From Caulobacter sp. (lineage in GTDB: Bacteria > Pseudomonadota > Alphaproteobacteria > Caulobacterales > Caulobacteraceae), in assembly GCA_030680355.1 (NCBI GenBank), contig JAUXVF010000023.1:1-64000 (forward strand): a stretch of 64,000 nt of DNA. Reading direction: 5' to 3'. Under the pieces are notes generated by a model. It searched no databases, was not told the origin of the DNA, and saw only the letters and a program-made list of their open reading frames with translations. Positions 53,584-63,263 of this stretch are shown here, piece after piece (the stretch's first letter is position 1; the number at the start of each line of letters is the position of its first letter). The position numbers were made by a program, and so were the translations under genes.

Positions 53584-55962
53584 ATGCGCCTCTCTCAACT
53601 GCTTCGCGCGTCGGCCTCCGCCGCCGTACTTTCGGCCCTCGTCGTCGGCGCCGCCCACGCCCAGGACGAACGCGAAAGCGCGACCGTCGACGCGATCATC
53701 ATCACCGCCCAGAAGCGCGAACAGAGCCTTCAGGACGTTCCCGTGGTGGTCACCGCCGTCAGCGGCCAGATGCTGCAAGACGCCGGCGTCAAGGACATCA
53801 AGGACCTTACGGTTCTGACCCCCGGCCTGATGGTGACCTCCACCACCAGCGAGACGGTCACCACCGCCCGTATCCGCGGCGTCGGCACGGTCGGCGACAA
53901 CGCCGGCCTCGAGTCGTCGGTTGGCGTCGTGATTGACGGCGTCTATCGCCCCCGCAACGGCGTCGGCTTCGGCGACCTCGGCGAAATGGAGCGCATCGAA
54001 GTTCTGAAGGGCCCGCAAGGCACCCTGTTCGGCAAGAATACGTCGGCCGGCGTTATCAACATCATCAGCAAGGAGCCGCGGTTCTCGTTCGGCGCCCAGG
54101 GCGAAGTGACCGCCGGCAACTACGGCCTGATCGGGGCCTCGGCCTCCGTGACCGGTCCGATCGTGGAAGACCGCCTCGCCGGCCGTCTGTTCATCGTTCA
54201 CCGCGAACGTGACGGCTACTACCGCGTCCAGACCGGAGCCGGCCCCCGCACGGACAAGCGCGACGCGAACCAGGACTTCTACAGCGTCCGCGGCCAACTC
54301 CTGGCCACGCCCAACGACGACCTCGAGATTCGGGTCATCGCGGACTACACCGAGCGTCAGGAAAACTGCTGCGTCGCCGTCGGCACCGTCCGCAACCCCA
54401 TCCGTCAGGGCTATGTCGATACCCTGGCGCCCGACTCGGGCGTTCTGAACCCCGTCGATCCCTTTGCGCGGATCGCCTATTCCAACCGGCCCACGACCCA
54501 GGAAACCGAAGACAAGGGTCTGTCGGCGGAAATGAACTGGGACACGCCCTGGCTGGGCCGCGCCACGCTGACCTCGATCACCGCCTGGCGGAACTTCCAC
54601 AACACCAGCGCCCAGGACAGCGACTTCTCCACGGCCGACATCTTCTACCGTCCCGGCGACGGCTCGAACTTTGTCGAGTTTGAACAGCTGAGCCAGGAAT
54701 TCCGCCTGGCCGGCGACGCCGGCAACCTCAACTGGCTGGTCGGCGTGTTCGCCAGCAAGGAAAACCTGCGCACCGGCCAGGTCCTCCTGTTCGGCGACTC
54801 CTACCGTCCATACTTCAGCCTGATCGCCTCTGGCGGCGCGTCGCAGAATGCTCTTCCCTCGACCTACTACATCTCGGGAACGGGCCAGAACGATCGCCAT
54901 CAGCAGGAAGCCAAGGGCATCTCGGTCTTCACCAACAACTCCTACAAGGTGACGGACGCGCTCGAACTGACCATGGGCCTTCGCTACACCAGCGAAGAAA
55001 AGAAGCTCGACACCCAGTACCGTAACACCGGCACGGGCCTGCCCTGCTTCTCCCTCTCGCTGTGCGTGCCGTGGTCGGACTCGAACTTCAACAACGCCAA
55101 CGTCAGCCAGTCGCGCACAGAGCGTGAATGGAGCGGCACCGTGAAGGCCGCCTACCGCTTCAACTCCAGCGTCATGGGCTATGTCTCCTACGCCCGGGGT
55201 TACAAGGCCGGCGGCTTCAACCTCGACCGCGCCCGCACGCTCGTTTCGGGCACCGTCGCGCCGTACTTCGTCCTCAATGGCGATACGAGCTTCAAAGGCG
55301 AGTTCGTCGACAGCTACGAACTGGGCGTGAAGAGCACCCTGTTCGATCGCTCGGTGCTGCTGAACGCCTCGGTGTTCCACCAAGAGTACACCGGCTTCCA
55401 GCTGAACGCCTTCACCGGCATCAGCTTCATCGTCACCTCCATCCCGGAAGTGACGTCGGATGGCGTCGACGCGGACTTCATGTGGTTCACGCCGATTGAA
55501 GGCCTGCGTATCCAGGGCGGCGTGACCTACGCCGACACCAAGTACGGCAACTTCGTCGCGCCGGTCGGCGCGTCTCCCCGCCTGCCGGGCAACGCCCTGT
55601 CGTTCGCGCCCCTGTGGTCGGGTTCGCTGTCGACCAGCTACGAGCGTGACCTGGGCGCCAGCCTGACGCTGCGCACCAGCCTCAGCGCCAAGTTCACGAG
55701 CGAGTACAACACCGGTTCCGACCTGAACCCGCTCAAGGCACAGGACAGCTTGGCGCTGCTCAACGGCCGTATCGGCATCGGCACGCGCGATGACCGTTGG
55801 ACCATGGAGCTGTGGGGCCAGAACCTGACCGGGGAAGAGTACACCCAGGTCGTGTTCGACGCGCCGCTGCAGAACGCGACCACCGCGCCGACCGCCGACG
55901 CGCTGAACGCCTTCCTTGGCGCGCCGCGCACCTACGGTGTGACCCTGCGCGCGAAGTTCTGA
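53584..55962 (+). CDS. TonB-dependent receptor (catabolic region)
   Basis: 792-residue outer-membrane receptor. Signal peptide at 1-26 (ends GAAHA before QDE), TonB box VDAIIITAQKREQ near 34-46 and a plug to about 165. The family motif ERIEVLKGPQGTLFGKNTSAGVIN of iron-complex or nutrient receptors is present. A beta-barrel ends YGVTLRAKF with terminal Phe. The IITAQKRE box type is frequent in sphingomonads and caulobacters in receptors for plant-derived or aromatic nutrients. Gene is monocistronic, with a strong terminator 27 bp after the stop. Context with acyl-CoA synthetases and feruloyl-CoA synthase suggests an aromatic or lignin-derived substrate; inference. Confidence 0.9.
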   Translation: MRLSQLLRASASAAVLSALVVGAAHAQDERESATVDAIIITAQKREQSLQDVPVVVTAVSGQMLQDAGVKDIKDLTVLTPGLMVTSTTSETVTTARIRGVGTVGDNAGLESSVGVVIDGVYRPRNGVGFGDLGEMERIEVLKGPQGTLFGKNTSAGVINIISKEPRFSFGAQGEVTAGNYGLIGASASVTGPIVEDRLAGRLFIVHRERDGYYRVQTGAGPRTDKRDANQDFYSVRGQLLATPNDDLEIRVIADYTERQENCCVAVGTVRNPIRQGYVDTLAPDSGVLNPVDPFARIAYSNRPTTQETEDKGLSAEMNWDTPWLGRATLTSITAWRNFHNTSAQDSDFSTADIFYRPGDGSNFVEFEQLSQEFRLAGDAGNLNWLVGVFASKENLRTGQVLLFGDSYRPYFSLIASGGASQNALPSTYYISGTGQNDRHQQEAKGISVFTNNSYKVTDALELTMGLRYTSEEKKLDTQYRNTGTGLPCFSLSLCVPWSDSNFNNANVSQSRTEREWSGTVKAAYRFNSSVMGYVSYARGYKAGGFNLDRARTLVSGTVAPYFVLNGDTSFKGEFVDSYELGVKSTLFDRSVLLNASVFHQEYTGFQLNAFTGISFIVTSIPEVTSDGVDADFMWFTPIEGLRIQGGVTYADTKYGNFVAPVGASPRLPGNALSFAPLWSGSLSTSYERDLGASLTLRTSLSAKFTSEYNTGSDLNPLKAQDSLALLNGRIGIGTRDDRWTMELWGQNLTGEEYTQVVFDAPLQNATTAPTADALNAFLGAPRTYGVTLRAKF

Positions 55963-55988
55963 TCACAGACACGACGCTGAAATGAATG

Positions 55989-56021
55989 GGGCGGCCCGGA
56001 CTTGTCCGGGCCGCCCTTTTT
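55989..56021 (+). terminator. Intrinsic terminator of the TonB receptor gene
   Basis: GGGCGGCCCGGAC, two bases, GTCCGGGCCGCCC, then TTTTT: a perfect 13-bp stem with T5. It also separates this gene from the convergent esterase gene. Confidence 0.9.
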
Positions 56022-56052
56022 CATGTCCAACGATCCGGAAGCCCGCGTCGCC

Positions 56053-56982
56053 TCAGGCCAGAGCGGCCTTCAGGCTGGCGGCGGTTTCCTCGATCGCCGG
56101 CACGACGCCCGGGCAGATGGCCGAGAGGGTGTAGAAGTCGTGGACGAAGGTCGGGTACTCGATATGCGCCGCTGTCGTTCCGGCGGCGTTGAGCGCCGCG
56201 GCATAGGCCTTGCCCTCGTCCTTCAGCGGATCGAAGCCGGCCGTGACGACCAGGGCCGTGGGCAGGCCCGACAGGTCGGCGGCATGCACCGGTTCAGCCC
56301 GTTTGGCGTCCGGATGGGCGCCGGCGCCATAGTGTTCGCCGAACCAGTCCATCACCTCGGCGGTCAGGACATAGCCGGTGGCCAGGGCGCGGCGGGACGG
56401 CGTGTCCTGGTTCATAGCGGTGGCCGGGTAGAGCAGCAGCTGGAACGCCAGCTTGCGCTTCGGGTCGCCGCGCAGCTCCAGCGAAATACAGGCCGCCAGG
56501 TTGCCCCCGGCCGAGTCGCCGCCGATGGCGATGCGGGCGGAGTCAAAGCCGATCTCGGCGGCATGATCGAAGGCCCAGCGGGTGGCGGCCAGGGCGTCAT
56601 CGTGGGCCGCCGGGAACGGATGCTCGGGGGCCAGGCGGTAGTCGACCGCCAACACCCGCACGCCCGAGGCCTTGCACAGCCGGCGCAGGAAGTCGTCGTG
56701 GGTGTCGAGGTCGCCGATAACGAAACCGCCGCCGTGGAAATAGATGAGACCGGGGCCGGAACCGGTCGCTCCCTTGGGCGCATAGAGGCGGGCCTTCACC
56801 GCCCCGGCGCCGCCGTCGACTTTCAGATCGCGGACGTCGAGATCCTTCGGCGCTCCGGCGTCGAGGCCGGCGCGTTGGGCGACATAGCCGGCCCGGATCA
56901 TCTCCGCCGGAAGCTGGGACAGCGGCGGCATTTCAATCGCCGCGGCGGCGTCGAGCATGGCGCGGAAGGCTTTGTCGAGCAT
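56053..56982 (-). CDS. Alpha/beta hydrolase, hormone-sensitive-lipase family esterase
   Basis: 309-residue esterase. Oxyanion-hole motif YFHGGGFVIGD is near residue 78, the nucleophile Ser is in IGGDSAGGNLAA near 154, the acid Asp is in VTAGFDPLKDEG near 250, and the His is in TFVHDFYTL near 285. HSL-type enzymes cleave short-chain or aromatic carboxyl esters. It starts 4 bp after the feruloyl-CoA synthase stop on the same strand, so it is in its operon. It could release hydroxycinnamate from esters, which fits the synthase next door. Confidence 0.9.
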   Translation of the reverse strand: MLDKAFRAMLDAAAAIEMPPLSQLPAEMIRAGYVAQRAGLDAGAPKDLDVRDLKVDGGAGAVKARLYAPKGATGSGPGLIYFHGGGFVIGDLDTHDDFLRRLCKASGVRVLAVDYRLAPEHPFPAAHDDALAATRWAFDHAAEIGFDSARIAIGGDSAGGNLAACISLELRGDPKRKLAFQLLLYPATAMNQDTPSRRALATGYVLTAEVMDWFGEHYGAGAHPDAKRAEPVHAADLSGLPTALVVTAGFDPLKDEGKAYAAALNAAGTTAAHIEYPTFVHDFYTLSAICPGVVPAIEETAASLKAALA

Positions 56983-56986
56983 GGCG

Positions 56987-58864
56987 TTAGTCCTGAATGC
57001 TGATGACGCCCTGGGCGGGCGGGTTGGAATAGAGCCCGTTCACCAGGGCGTCGCGACGCTCCAGTGTGGCTCGCTGGTTGACGTAGCCCTTGTCGGTGAT
57101 CTCGCCCGCATCGATGGACGGCGGCTCGGTCATGATCACGAACCGGCCGATCCGCCGCGACGAGCCGCCGGCGACGGCGTTGAAGGCGATCAGTTTTTCC
57201 CTCAGCGTCGCAGCCAGCTTGTCGATGGGAGAACCGGGCGCGGGATCGGCGGCGAGGGCCTGCATCCCGGCCATCGACGGCCAGATCAGGGCGCCGATGA
57301 AGGGCTTGTCCTGACCGGCGATGACGGCGTCCATGATCCACGGGCTGCAGGCGGACACCACGTCGGGGCGAAGCGTGCCAACGCTGACCCAGGTGCCGCT
57401 GTCGAGCTTGAAATCCTCGGTCACCCGGCCATCGAAGATCAGCCCCTGGGCAGGGTCATTGTCGTCGATGAATTTGGCGGCGTCGCCGAGCCTGTAGAAG
57501 CCTTCCTCGTCAAAGGCGGCGGCGGTCTTCTCGGGATCGCCATGATAGCCGGTGGTGACCGTCGGCCCCTTTACCCGGACTTCCATCTTGGTCCCGTTGG
57601 GCGTCAGTTTGATCGTCACCCCCGGCACCGGCAGACCGACGAGGCCGACCGTTTCGGTGGCCCAGTGGGTGACGGTGACGCCCTGGGTTTCGGTGGCCCC
57701 GTACATCGTCACCAGCGGAATCCGCTGGCCGGTCTCGGCCACGGCGAGAACCTGCAGCCGGTCATTGATGTCGTTCGACAGGGTGGCGCCGCCATAGCCC
57801 ATGTAGCGCAGGTTCTTGAAGAACGATGCGCGGAGCACCGGATCGCGCTCCATGGCCTCGGCCAGCATGCCGAAGGCGATCGGCGCCGAGCCGAACACCA
57901 TCGGCGAGACCTCGTAGAGGTTCTTGATCGTGGTCTCGAATAGTCCCGGGATCGGCTTGCCCTCGTCGAGGTGGACCGTGCCACCCGACCACAGCACACC
58001 GTTGAAGCTGATATTGCCGGCGCTGATATGGCTCCAGGGCATCCATTCGAGGCTCTGGGGGATCAGGTCGGGATCGATTTCCTCATCGCGCAATCCCTCG
58101 CCGCCGGCGATGGTCGCGGCCATCATGCCGAAGGTCTGCGGCACGCCCTTGGGCATGCCGGTGGAGCCGGAGGTGAACAGGTATTTGGCCACCGTCGGGT
58201 GACCGAGCGTTTCACGGCTGAGCGCGACGTGTTCCGTGGGCTCGGTCGCGATCAGGTCGGCGAGCGGAATGGCCCCCTCGCCGGTCCCGTCGGCGGTGAC
58301 GAACACCAGATCGGGGTTTGTCGCCCGCAGGGTGGCGAAGGCCTTTTCGAACATGTCGCCCGACTGGGCGAACACCACCTTCGGCTTCACCACCGCCGCG
58401 CAGTGTTTGAGCTTGCCGTGGTCGGTCGAGATCAGGCTGTAGGCCGGGCTGATCGGCGCCACCGGCACGCCGGCGGTGTAGCAGCCGAGGGTGATCAGGG
58501 CGTGCTCGATGGAGTTGGCCGACAACACCATAACGCTGTCGGCGCCGGTCAGGCCGCGGCTCAGCAGCCATTGGGCGATCCCCTCGGCGGCGCGCAGGGC
58601 CTCGCCGTAGGTGATCTGGCGCCAGGGACCATGACCGGGCTCGCGCTGTTTCATCCACGGCCGGTCCGGATGGGCCAGCGCCTTCTCCTGGATCAGGTGG
58701 GCGATGGAGCGGGGCCCCTCCCCCGGCGCATGATTGGACCAGATCAGCACCGAGCCGTCGGCGCGCCGCTCGACCGACACGTCCGGCCCCTTCTGCGGCA
58801 GAAGTTTGAAGGCTGGCTTCACCGGAGTCGCAGAAGCGGAAGCCGCACCGTCAGCGGGGGTCAT
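56987..58864 (-). CDS. fcs: Feruloyl-CoA synthase
   Basis: 625-residue AMP-forming CoA ligase matching the feruloyl-CoA synthase family, which starts CoA-dependent degradation of ferulate, caffeate and p-coumarate. Seen: KYLFTSGSTGMPKGVPQT near residue 228, TMYGATETQGVTVTHWA near 388, and GRVTEDFKLDSGTWVSVGTL near 475, a stretch characteristic of this subgroup in which the hinge is extended. The usual partner hydratase-lyase (ech) and vanillin dehydrogenase are not adjacent; an aldehyde dehydrogenase starts beyond 63.4 kb. Operon with the esterase downstream. Confidence 0.85.
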   Translation of the reverse strand: MTPADGAASASATPVKPAFKLLPQKGPDVSVERRADGSVLIWSNHAPGEGPRSIAHLIQEKALAHPDRPWMKQREPGHGPWRQITYGEALRAAEGIAQWLLSRGLTGADSVMVLSANSIEHALITLGCYTAGVPVAPISPAYSLISTDHGKLKHCAAVVKPKVVFAQSGDMFEKAFATLRATNPDLVFVTADGTGEGAIPLADLIATEPTEHVALSRETLGHPTVAKYLFTSGSTGMPKGVPQTFGMMAATIAGGEGLRDEEIDPDLIPQSLEWMPWSHISAGNISFNGVLWSGGTVHLDEGKPIPGLFETTIKNLYEVSPMVFGSAPIAFGMLAEAMERDPVLRASFFKNLRYMGYGGATLSNDINDRLQVLAVAETGQRIPLVTMYGATETQGVTVTHWATETVGLVGLPVPGVTIKLTPNGTKMEVRVKGPTVTTGYHGDPEKTAAAFDEEGFYRLGDAAKFIDDNDPAQGLIFDGRVTEDFKLDSGTWVSVGTLRPDVVSACSPWIMDAVIAGQDKPFIGALIWPSMAGMQALAADPAPGSPIDKLAATLREKLIAFNAVAGGSSRRIGRFVIMTEPPSIDAGEITDKGYVNQRATLERRDALVNGLYSNPPAQGVISIQD

Positions 58865-58950
58865 GAGCGTTTCCTGGAGCGTTTGTTATCGTTGTTCTCT
58901 TGAGACTATTCCTGCCCCTAGGGGAGTCAAACGGGTGTTGGGCGGGGACA

Positions 58951-59049
58951 TGGTGCGTCCTTCGACACGGCCCTGCGGGCCTGCTCAGGATGACTGCCAT
59001 TTGTGCAAGTCATGGTGAGCAGCGCCGAAGGCGCGTGTCGAACCCCGCG
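58951..59049. repeat. Dispersed intergenic repeat, copy 1 (inverted relative to copy 2)
   Basis: The block at 58951-58992 (TGCGTCCTTCGACACGGCCC and continuing) is, as reverse complement, almost identical to 63372-63413. A second arm (GGTGAGCAGCGCCGAAGGCG, then GTGTCGAAC) follows. Together they form a large imperfect palindrome between the synthase gene and the epoxide hydrolase gene. Confidence 0.7.
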
Positions 59050-59055
59050 CACCGT

Positions 59056-60021
59056 CTACAACCCCTTCAGCCAGCCCAGCAGCAGCCGCGTCACCGCCTC
59101 CGGGGCCTCCTGCTGGGTCCAGTGGCCGACACCGGGCAGGACGTGGGCGCCCTGCAGGTTCGGGAGGTGCGGCGTCATGACGTCGAGCGGGTTCACGCCC
59201 GGGATCATCTTCAGCACCAGGTCGCGCTCGCCGCCGATGAAGAAGGCCGGCTGGTCGAGCGTGCGGTCCTTGAACCCTTGCAGCCAGTCGAAGTCGCGCT
59301 GGTGATTGCGGTAGCGGCTCAGCGGACCGAAGAAGCCGGAACGGTGGAACTCGGCGGTGAAATAGTCCTCGTCGGCCTTGGTCAACCAGGTGGGGAACGG
59401 GTCGGGATCGGGCAGGCGATCGAGCAGGCGCTCGCCATGCGGCTTCTCCGCCGGCCAGGTTCCGTCCGGCGCATCGCCGCTGATGGCGTAGTAGAATTTG
59501 CGGATCGCGGCGCGGGGATCGCTGCCCAGCTCCGCCTCGGCCGGGCCGACGTCCTGGAAATAGACCTGGTAGAAGAATTTTCCCCGGTCGGTGAAGACGG
59601 CCTTGATGATGTCCATGAACTGCACGGCCGGCACGCCGGTATAGGGCACCGACAGGCCGGCCACCGCCCGCACCCGGTCGGGCCGGGTCAGGGCCGTGTT
59701 CCAGACGATCGGCGCGCCCCAGTCATGGCCGATGACCACGGCCTTCTCGTTTGGCGACAGATGCTCGATGACGCCGGCGACGTCGGTGGTGATCTGTTCG
59801 AGGCTGTAGTCCTCGACCCGGCCCGGCTTGTCCGAACCGCCGTAGCCGCGCACGTCGATGGCGCAGACCTGGAACCCCACGGCCGCCAGCGGCGCGATCT
59901 GGTGACGCCAGCTGTACCAGCTCTCGGGAAAGCCATGGACCAGGACCACAAGCGGCCCCTCGCCTTCGACCACGGCGCGGAGGTTGATGCCGTTGGTCGG
60001 TATGGTGGTGAAGTTGGGCAT
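59056..60021 (-). CDS. Alpha/beta hydrolase, epoxide hydrolase-like
   Basis: 321-residue alpha/beta hydrolase. LVHGFPESWYSWRHQ near residue 27 is the oxyanion region, the nucleophile Asp lies in IGHDWGAPIVW near 100, and the catalytic His in PGVGHWTQQEAPEAV near 300. The Trp following the nucleophile and a cap domain (about 140-230) are typical of microbial epoxide hydrolases; haloalkane dehalogenases are the alternative. It would hydrolyse an epoxide or a related substrate in a xenobiotic or aromatic route. Start fixed by MPNFTTIPTNGINLR at 60021. Confidence 0.87.
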   Translation of the reverse strand: MPNFTTIPTNGINLRAVVEGEGPLVVLVHGFPESWYSWRHQIAPLAAVGFQVCAIDVRGYGGSDKPGRVEDYSLEQITTDVAGVIEHLSPNEKAVVIGHDWGAPIVWNTALTRPDRVRAVAGLSVPYTGVPAVQFMDIIKAVFTDRGKFFYQVYFQDVGPAEAELGSDPRAAIRKFYYAISGDAPDGTWPAEKPHGERLLDRLPDPDPFPTWLTKADEDYFTAEFHRSGFFGPLSRYRNHQRDFDWLQGFKDRTLDQPAFFIGGERDLVLKMIPGVNPLDVMTPHLPNLQGAHVLPGVGHWTQQEAPEAVTRLLLGWLKGL

Positions 60022-60407
60022 TGGCGTTTCCCTGTTTGCGTCAGGCGATCATGCCCGACGCTGGGTCAGGCAACCCTGTCCTGGCGACGAGCTTTCGGGC
60101 CGCCTGGGGTCGGATGTCCTGGCCGGACCGGCGACAGCTGTCAGAACGGATGGGGCGCGGGCCGCGAACGCAGGTCATGAACCAATTATGGGCTGGTCCG
60201 GTGCGGGGTGCGTTCACGGAATAAACGGCTGATCTTTCAGTCCTCTTGCCCAGCCGATCCGATGTCGAACGATGGGAACGGCGGGCCAGGATCGCACACC
60301 GCCGATCGCTTCACAGGAGCCGGAAGACGGGGATCGATTGTCTTCGGATGTCCCGCCTTGTCCCGACACTATATGTCTCGCAAGTCCCGCCCTTCCGGAG
60401 CCCAGCC
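60022..60407. other. Divergent intergenic region
   Basis: 386 bp between the epoxide hydrolase and acetyltransferase genes. I see no conserved frame, palindrome or promoter I would defend, except a GGAG ribosome site (60396-60399) for the next gene. Confidence 0.4.
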
Positions 60408-61094
60408 GTGACCGCCCGCCATCCCCTCGACCAACCCGCCTGGAACGCCCTGACCAGCCATCAGGCGGCCTTCGCCCAGGGCGAGGGTCTGGCCCGTCGG
60501 TTCGCGCCGCAGTACGGGCCACTGACCGGCGTGGCGGACGGTTCGGCGGAAAGCCTCGCCGCTCTGGCCGCCCTGACGCCGGGGTCGGACGGCCTGTGGG
60601 TGCTGGCGGTCGATCCGGTGGCCGCTCCGCCGGGCAGGGTCGTGGCCGAGACCGCCATCGGCGCCCAGATGGTCGCCGATCGCCCGATCGAGCCCCATGG
60701 CGACCTGGACTGGACCGACCTCACCGACGCCGACGCGGCGGACATGCTGGCGCTGGCCACCCTGACCCGGCCCGGCCCGTTCGCCACACAGACCCATCAG
60801 CTGGGCCGGTTCATCGGCGTGAAACAGGACGGCGTGCTGGTGGCCATGGCCGGCGAACGCATGCGCCTGCCCGGGTTCACCGAGGTCAGCGGCGTCTGCA
60901 CCCACCCTGACCATCGCGGCAGGGGTTACGCCGCCGCCCTGACCCGGGTCGTGGCGGCGCGGATCTTCGCCCGCGACGAGACGCCCTTCCTGCACGCCTA
61001 CGCCAGCCACACAGCGACGATCGCCCTCTATGAAACGCTGGGGTTCGCGGTGCGGCGGCGGATGACGGTGACGGTGCTGGCGAAGGCGGGGTAG
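60408..61094 (+). CDS. GNAT-family N-acetyltransferase
   Basis: 228-residue protein with a C-terminal GNAT fold. The acetyl-CoA pyrophosphate loop is THPDHRGRGYAAALTRVVAA near residue 165 (R/Q-x-x-G-x-G/A), and the late motif is IALYETLGFAVRRRMTV. The N-terminal half (residues 1-100) is less conserved, with a DLTDADAADMLALATLT helix typical of the FR47/GNAT subgroup. GTG start at 60408 supported by GGAG eight bases upstream; the longer open frame reads intergenic DNA. Acceptor substrate unknown. Confidence 0.85.
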   Translation: MTARHPLDQPAWNALTSHQAAFAQGEGLARRFAPQYGPLTGVADGSAESLAALAALTPGSDGLWVLAVDPVAAPPGRVVAETAIGAQMVADRPIEPHGDLDWTDLTDADAADMLALATLTRPGPFATQTHQLGRFIGVKQDGVLVAMAGERMRLPGFTEVSGVCTHPDHRGRGYAAALTRVVAARIFARDETPFLHAYASHTATIALYETLGFAVRRRMTVTVLAKAG

Positions 61095-61165
61095 ATTGTA
61101 TCTACTTAAAGGTGTGTTTCTTAAACACTCTTCTCGTTGATCCGTGCCGATGCTAGAGTCACGCC

Positions 61166-61357
61166 ATGAGCGATGAAAAGCCCCCAGGATTTGAAGAGGC
61201 GCCCGCCGAATTCGATCCGGACTATGACGAACGTTCGGCTGCCGCCGACGCGGATGTCGCGGCTGGACGGGTTGTGCCGCACGATGAAGTGGCGAGGTGG
61301 TTGCGCACCTGGGGTACGTCGGATGAGACGCCGCTGCCCGGGTCGTGGCGCAGGTAA
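61166..61357 (+). CDS. Antitoxin of a ParDE/RelBE-type module
   Basis: 63-residue acidic protein. The segment GRVVPHDEVARWLRTWGTSD near residue 34 is the conserved C-terminal motif of antitoxins paired with ParE-type toxins; the N-terminus is poor in predicted structure and highly acidic. It overlaps the toxin gene by 13 bp, the usual arrangement for coupled translation. DNA binding and autoregulation are expected but no operator is evident upstream (61095-61165). Confidence 0.82.
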   Translation: MSDEKPPGFEEAPAEFDPDYDERSAAADADVAAGRVVPHDEVARWLRTWGTSDETPLPGSWRR

Positions 61358-61617
61358 CCTGGTCGTTCCAGGCGCTGCACGATCTTGAGGACATCAGGAT
61401 CCATGTCGCCTTCGACCGTCCGCTCGCCGCCGAACGTCTCGCCGAAAGGCTCAGGGCGGCCGCCGCGGCGCTCGACACCTATCCAGAAGGGGGGCGTCCG
61501 ATCAGCCAGGGGCGTCGGGAACTGGCCCACGTATGGCCATACCTGATCCGATACCGCGTGACGGCCGACAGCGTCCGGATCCTGGAAGTCCGGCACGCCG
61601 CGCGGCGGCCGGGGTAG
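61345..61617 (+). CDS. RelE/ParE-family toxin
   Basis: 90-residue basic protein of the RelE/ParE superfamily. AQVTWSFQALHDLEDIRIHV opens the fold (ParE-like W-S-x-x-A-x-x-D-L-x-x-I), followed by GRRELAHVWPYLIRYRVTAD and ends VRILEVRHAARRPG, all standard. GTG start at 61345. ParE members inhibit gyrase; RelE members cut mRNA. The ALHDLEDI helix and lack of RelE catalytic residues favour ParE. Complete and intact beside its antitoxin, so probably functional. Confidence 0.87.
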   Translation: MAQVTWSFQALHDLEDIRIHVAFDRPLAAERLAERLRAAAAALDTYPEGGRPISQGRRELAHVWPYLIRYRVTADSVRILEVRHAARRPG

Positions 61618-61620
61618 CCT

Positions 61621-63192
61621 TCATCCCACCTGCCGCTCGCGGCCCTCCCAGAACGGCGCCCGCAGCTCGCGGCGCAGCACCTTGCCCGACGGATTGCGCG
61701 GCAGGGCGTCGACGAAATCGATGGTCTTGGGGGTCTTGAAGGCGGCGATGCGGGTGCGGACGTGGGCGATGATCTCGTCGGGCGTCGCGGTCGCGCCGGC
61801 CTTGAGCACCACCATGCCCTTGACCGCCTCGCCCCATTTGTCGTCCGGCACGCCGACGACGGCGGCGTCGGCCACGGCGGGGTGGCTGAACAGGGCGTTC
61901 TCGACCTCCGCCGGATAGACGTTCTCGCCGCCGGACACGATCATGTCCTTCACCCGATCGTAGATGTAGAGATAGCCCTCGTCGTCGAAATAGCCGGCGT
62001 CGCCGCTGGAGAACCAGCCCTGCGGGCAGATGGCCTCGGCCGTCGCTTCGGCGCGGTTCCAGTAGCCCTTCATCACCCCCCTGGCGCGGATCTGGATCTC
62101 GCCAACCTCCTGCGGGCGGCCGACCTCGCCGGTGGGGGTGATCACCCGCACCTCGAAGCCCGGCCAGGGCTTGCCGCAGCTACGCAGCTTGTCGCGCTCG
62201 GGCGTGTGGTCCTCGGGCGGCAGGTAGGTGGCGGCGCCGATGGTCTCGGTCAGGCCGTAGAGCTGGGTGAAGTCACAGCCGAACCGGGCCTGGGCCTGGC
62301 GCAGCACGGCCTCGGAGATCGGCGAGGCGCCGTAGAAGATGCGCTCCAGCCGGCTGAAATCAGCTGTCTCGACGCCCGGGGTCTGCAGCAGCATGTTGAT
62401 GATGGTCGGGGCCAGGAAGGCGTAGGCCACCTGTTTGTCCTGCAGCCGGTCGAGGATCTCCGTGGCGTTGACCTCACGGGTCAGGATGTTGCGCACCCCC
62501 TGCAGCAGGGCCAGCAGGCCGCAGTTGGTCCCGGCGACATGGAACAGCGGCATGACCACCAGGTTGGTCTTGCCCGGCTCATAGCGGGCCCAGCCGGCCT
62601 CCAGCGCCATTTCGAACAGGCTGAGGAAGTTGGCCTGGGTCAACTGCACACCCTTGGGCAGACCCGTGGTGCCGCTGGTGTAGAGCTGGATGACGTCGTC
62701 GTCGGCCTGGGCCGGCAGATTGGGATCGTCGGCCGGGAAGGCGCTGATCCAGCCGCGGAAGTCCGGCCAGCGATCATGGCCCGGCTCGAACTGCACCAGA
62801 CCCTCGAGGTCGGGCAGGTCGCTGACGATCATGTCGACCTCGTCGGCGAAGTCGGCCCCGACGACCAGCAGTCTGGCGCCGGCGTCCTTGAGAATGAAGG
62901 CGATCTCCGGCGGGGCCAGGCGCCAGTTGACCGGAGCGATGGTCACCCGGGCCTTCACCGCGCCCATCCAGAGGACGAAGAAGTCGTCGATGTTCCTGGC
63001 CAGCACCCCGACCCGGTCGCCGGGCTTGAGGCCCCGGGCCAGCAGGGCGTTGGCGCAACGGTTCGACTCGCGGTCGAGCGCCCCGAAGGTGGTGACGCGG
63101 CCCTCGAACCAGACGGCTTCGGCGTCAGGGCGCAGGCGGGCCTGGACGCGGGCCACGTCGGCCACGGACTGGATATCGGCGAGATCGATCAT
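61621..63192 (-). CDS. Acyl-CoA synthetase (class I adenylate-forming)
   Basis: 523-residue AMP-forming CoA ligase. LYTSGTTGLPKGVQLTQ near residue 165, LYGLTETIGAATYL near 300, FSSGDAGYFDDEGYLYIYDR near 395 (hinge D), and catalytic lysine in RNPSGKVLRRELR near 508. The start at 63192 has GGAGG eight bases upstream. Sequence type suits medium-chain, steroid-side-chain or aromatic carboxylates. It lies downstream of, and on the same strand as, the aldehyde dehydrogenase gene, but a terminator (63264-63294) stands between. The aldehyde dehydrogenase could supply its acid substrate. Confidence 0.88.
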   Translation of the reverse strand: MIDLADIQSVADVARVQARLRPDAEAVWFEGRVTTFGALDRESNRCANALLARGLKPGDRVGVLARNIDDFFVLWMGAVKARVTIAPVNWRLAPPEIAFILKDAGARLLVVGADFADEVDMIVSDLPDLEGLVQFEPGHDRWPDFRGWISAFPADDPNLPAQADDDVIQLYTSGTTGLPKGVQLTQANFLSLFEMALEAGWARYEPGKTNLVVMPLFHVAGTNCGLLALLQGVRNILTREVNATEILDRLQDKQVAYAFLAPTIINMLLQTPGVETADFSRLERIFYGASPISEAVLRQAQARFGCDFTQLYGLTETIGAATYLPPEDHTPERDKLRSCGKPWPGFEVRVITPTGEVGRPQEVGEIQIRARGVMKGYWNRAEATAEAICPQGWFSSGDAGYFDDEGYLYIYDRVKDMIVSGGENVYPAEVENALFSHPAVADAAVVGVPDDKWGEAVKGMVVLKAGATATPDEIIAHVRTRIAAFKTPKTIDFVDALPRNPSGKVLRRELRAPFWEGRERQVG

Positions 63193-63263
63193 GGATGCTT
63201 CCTCCGGTCGCCGCCGCCTCTGTCGGGCGCTGGCGGTCAAGCTTGCACAAGGTTGGCGGCAAG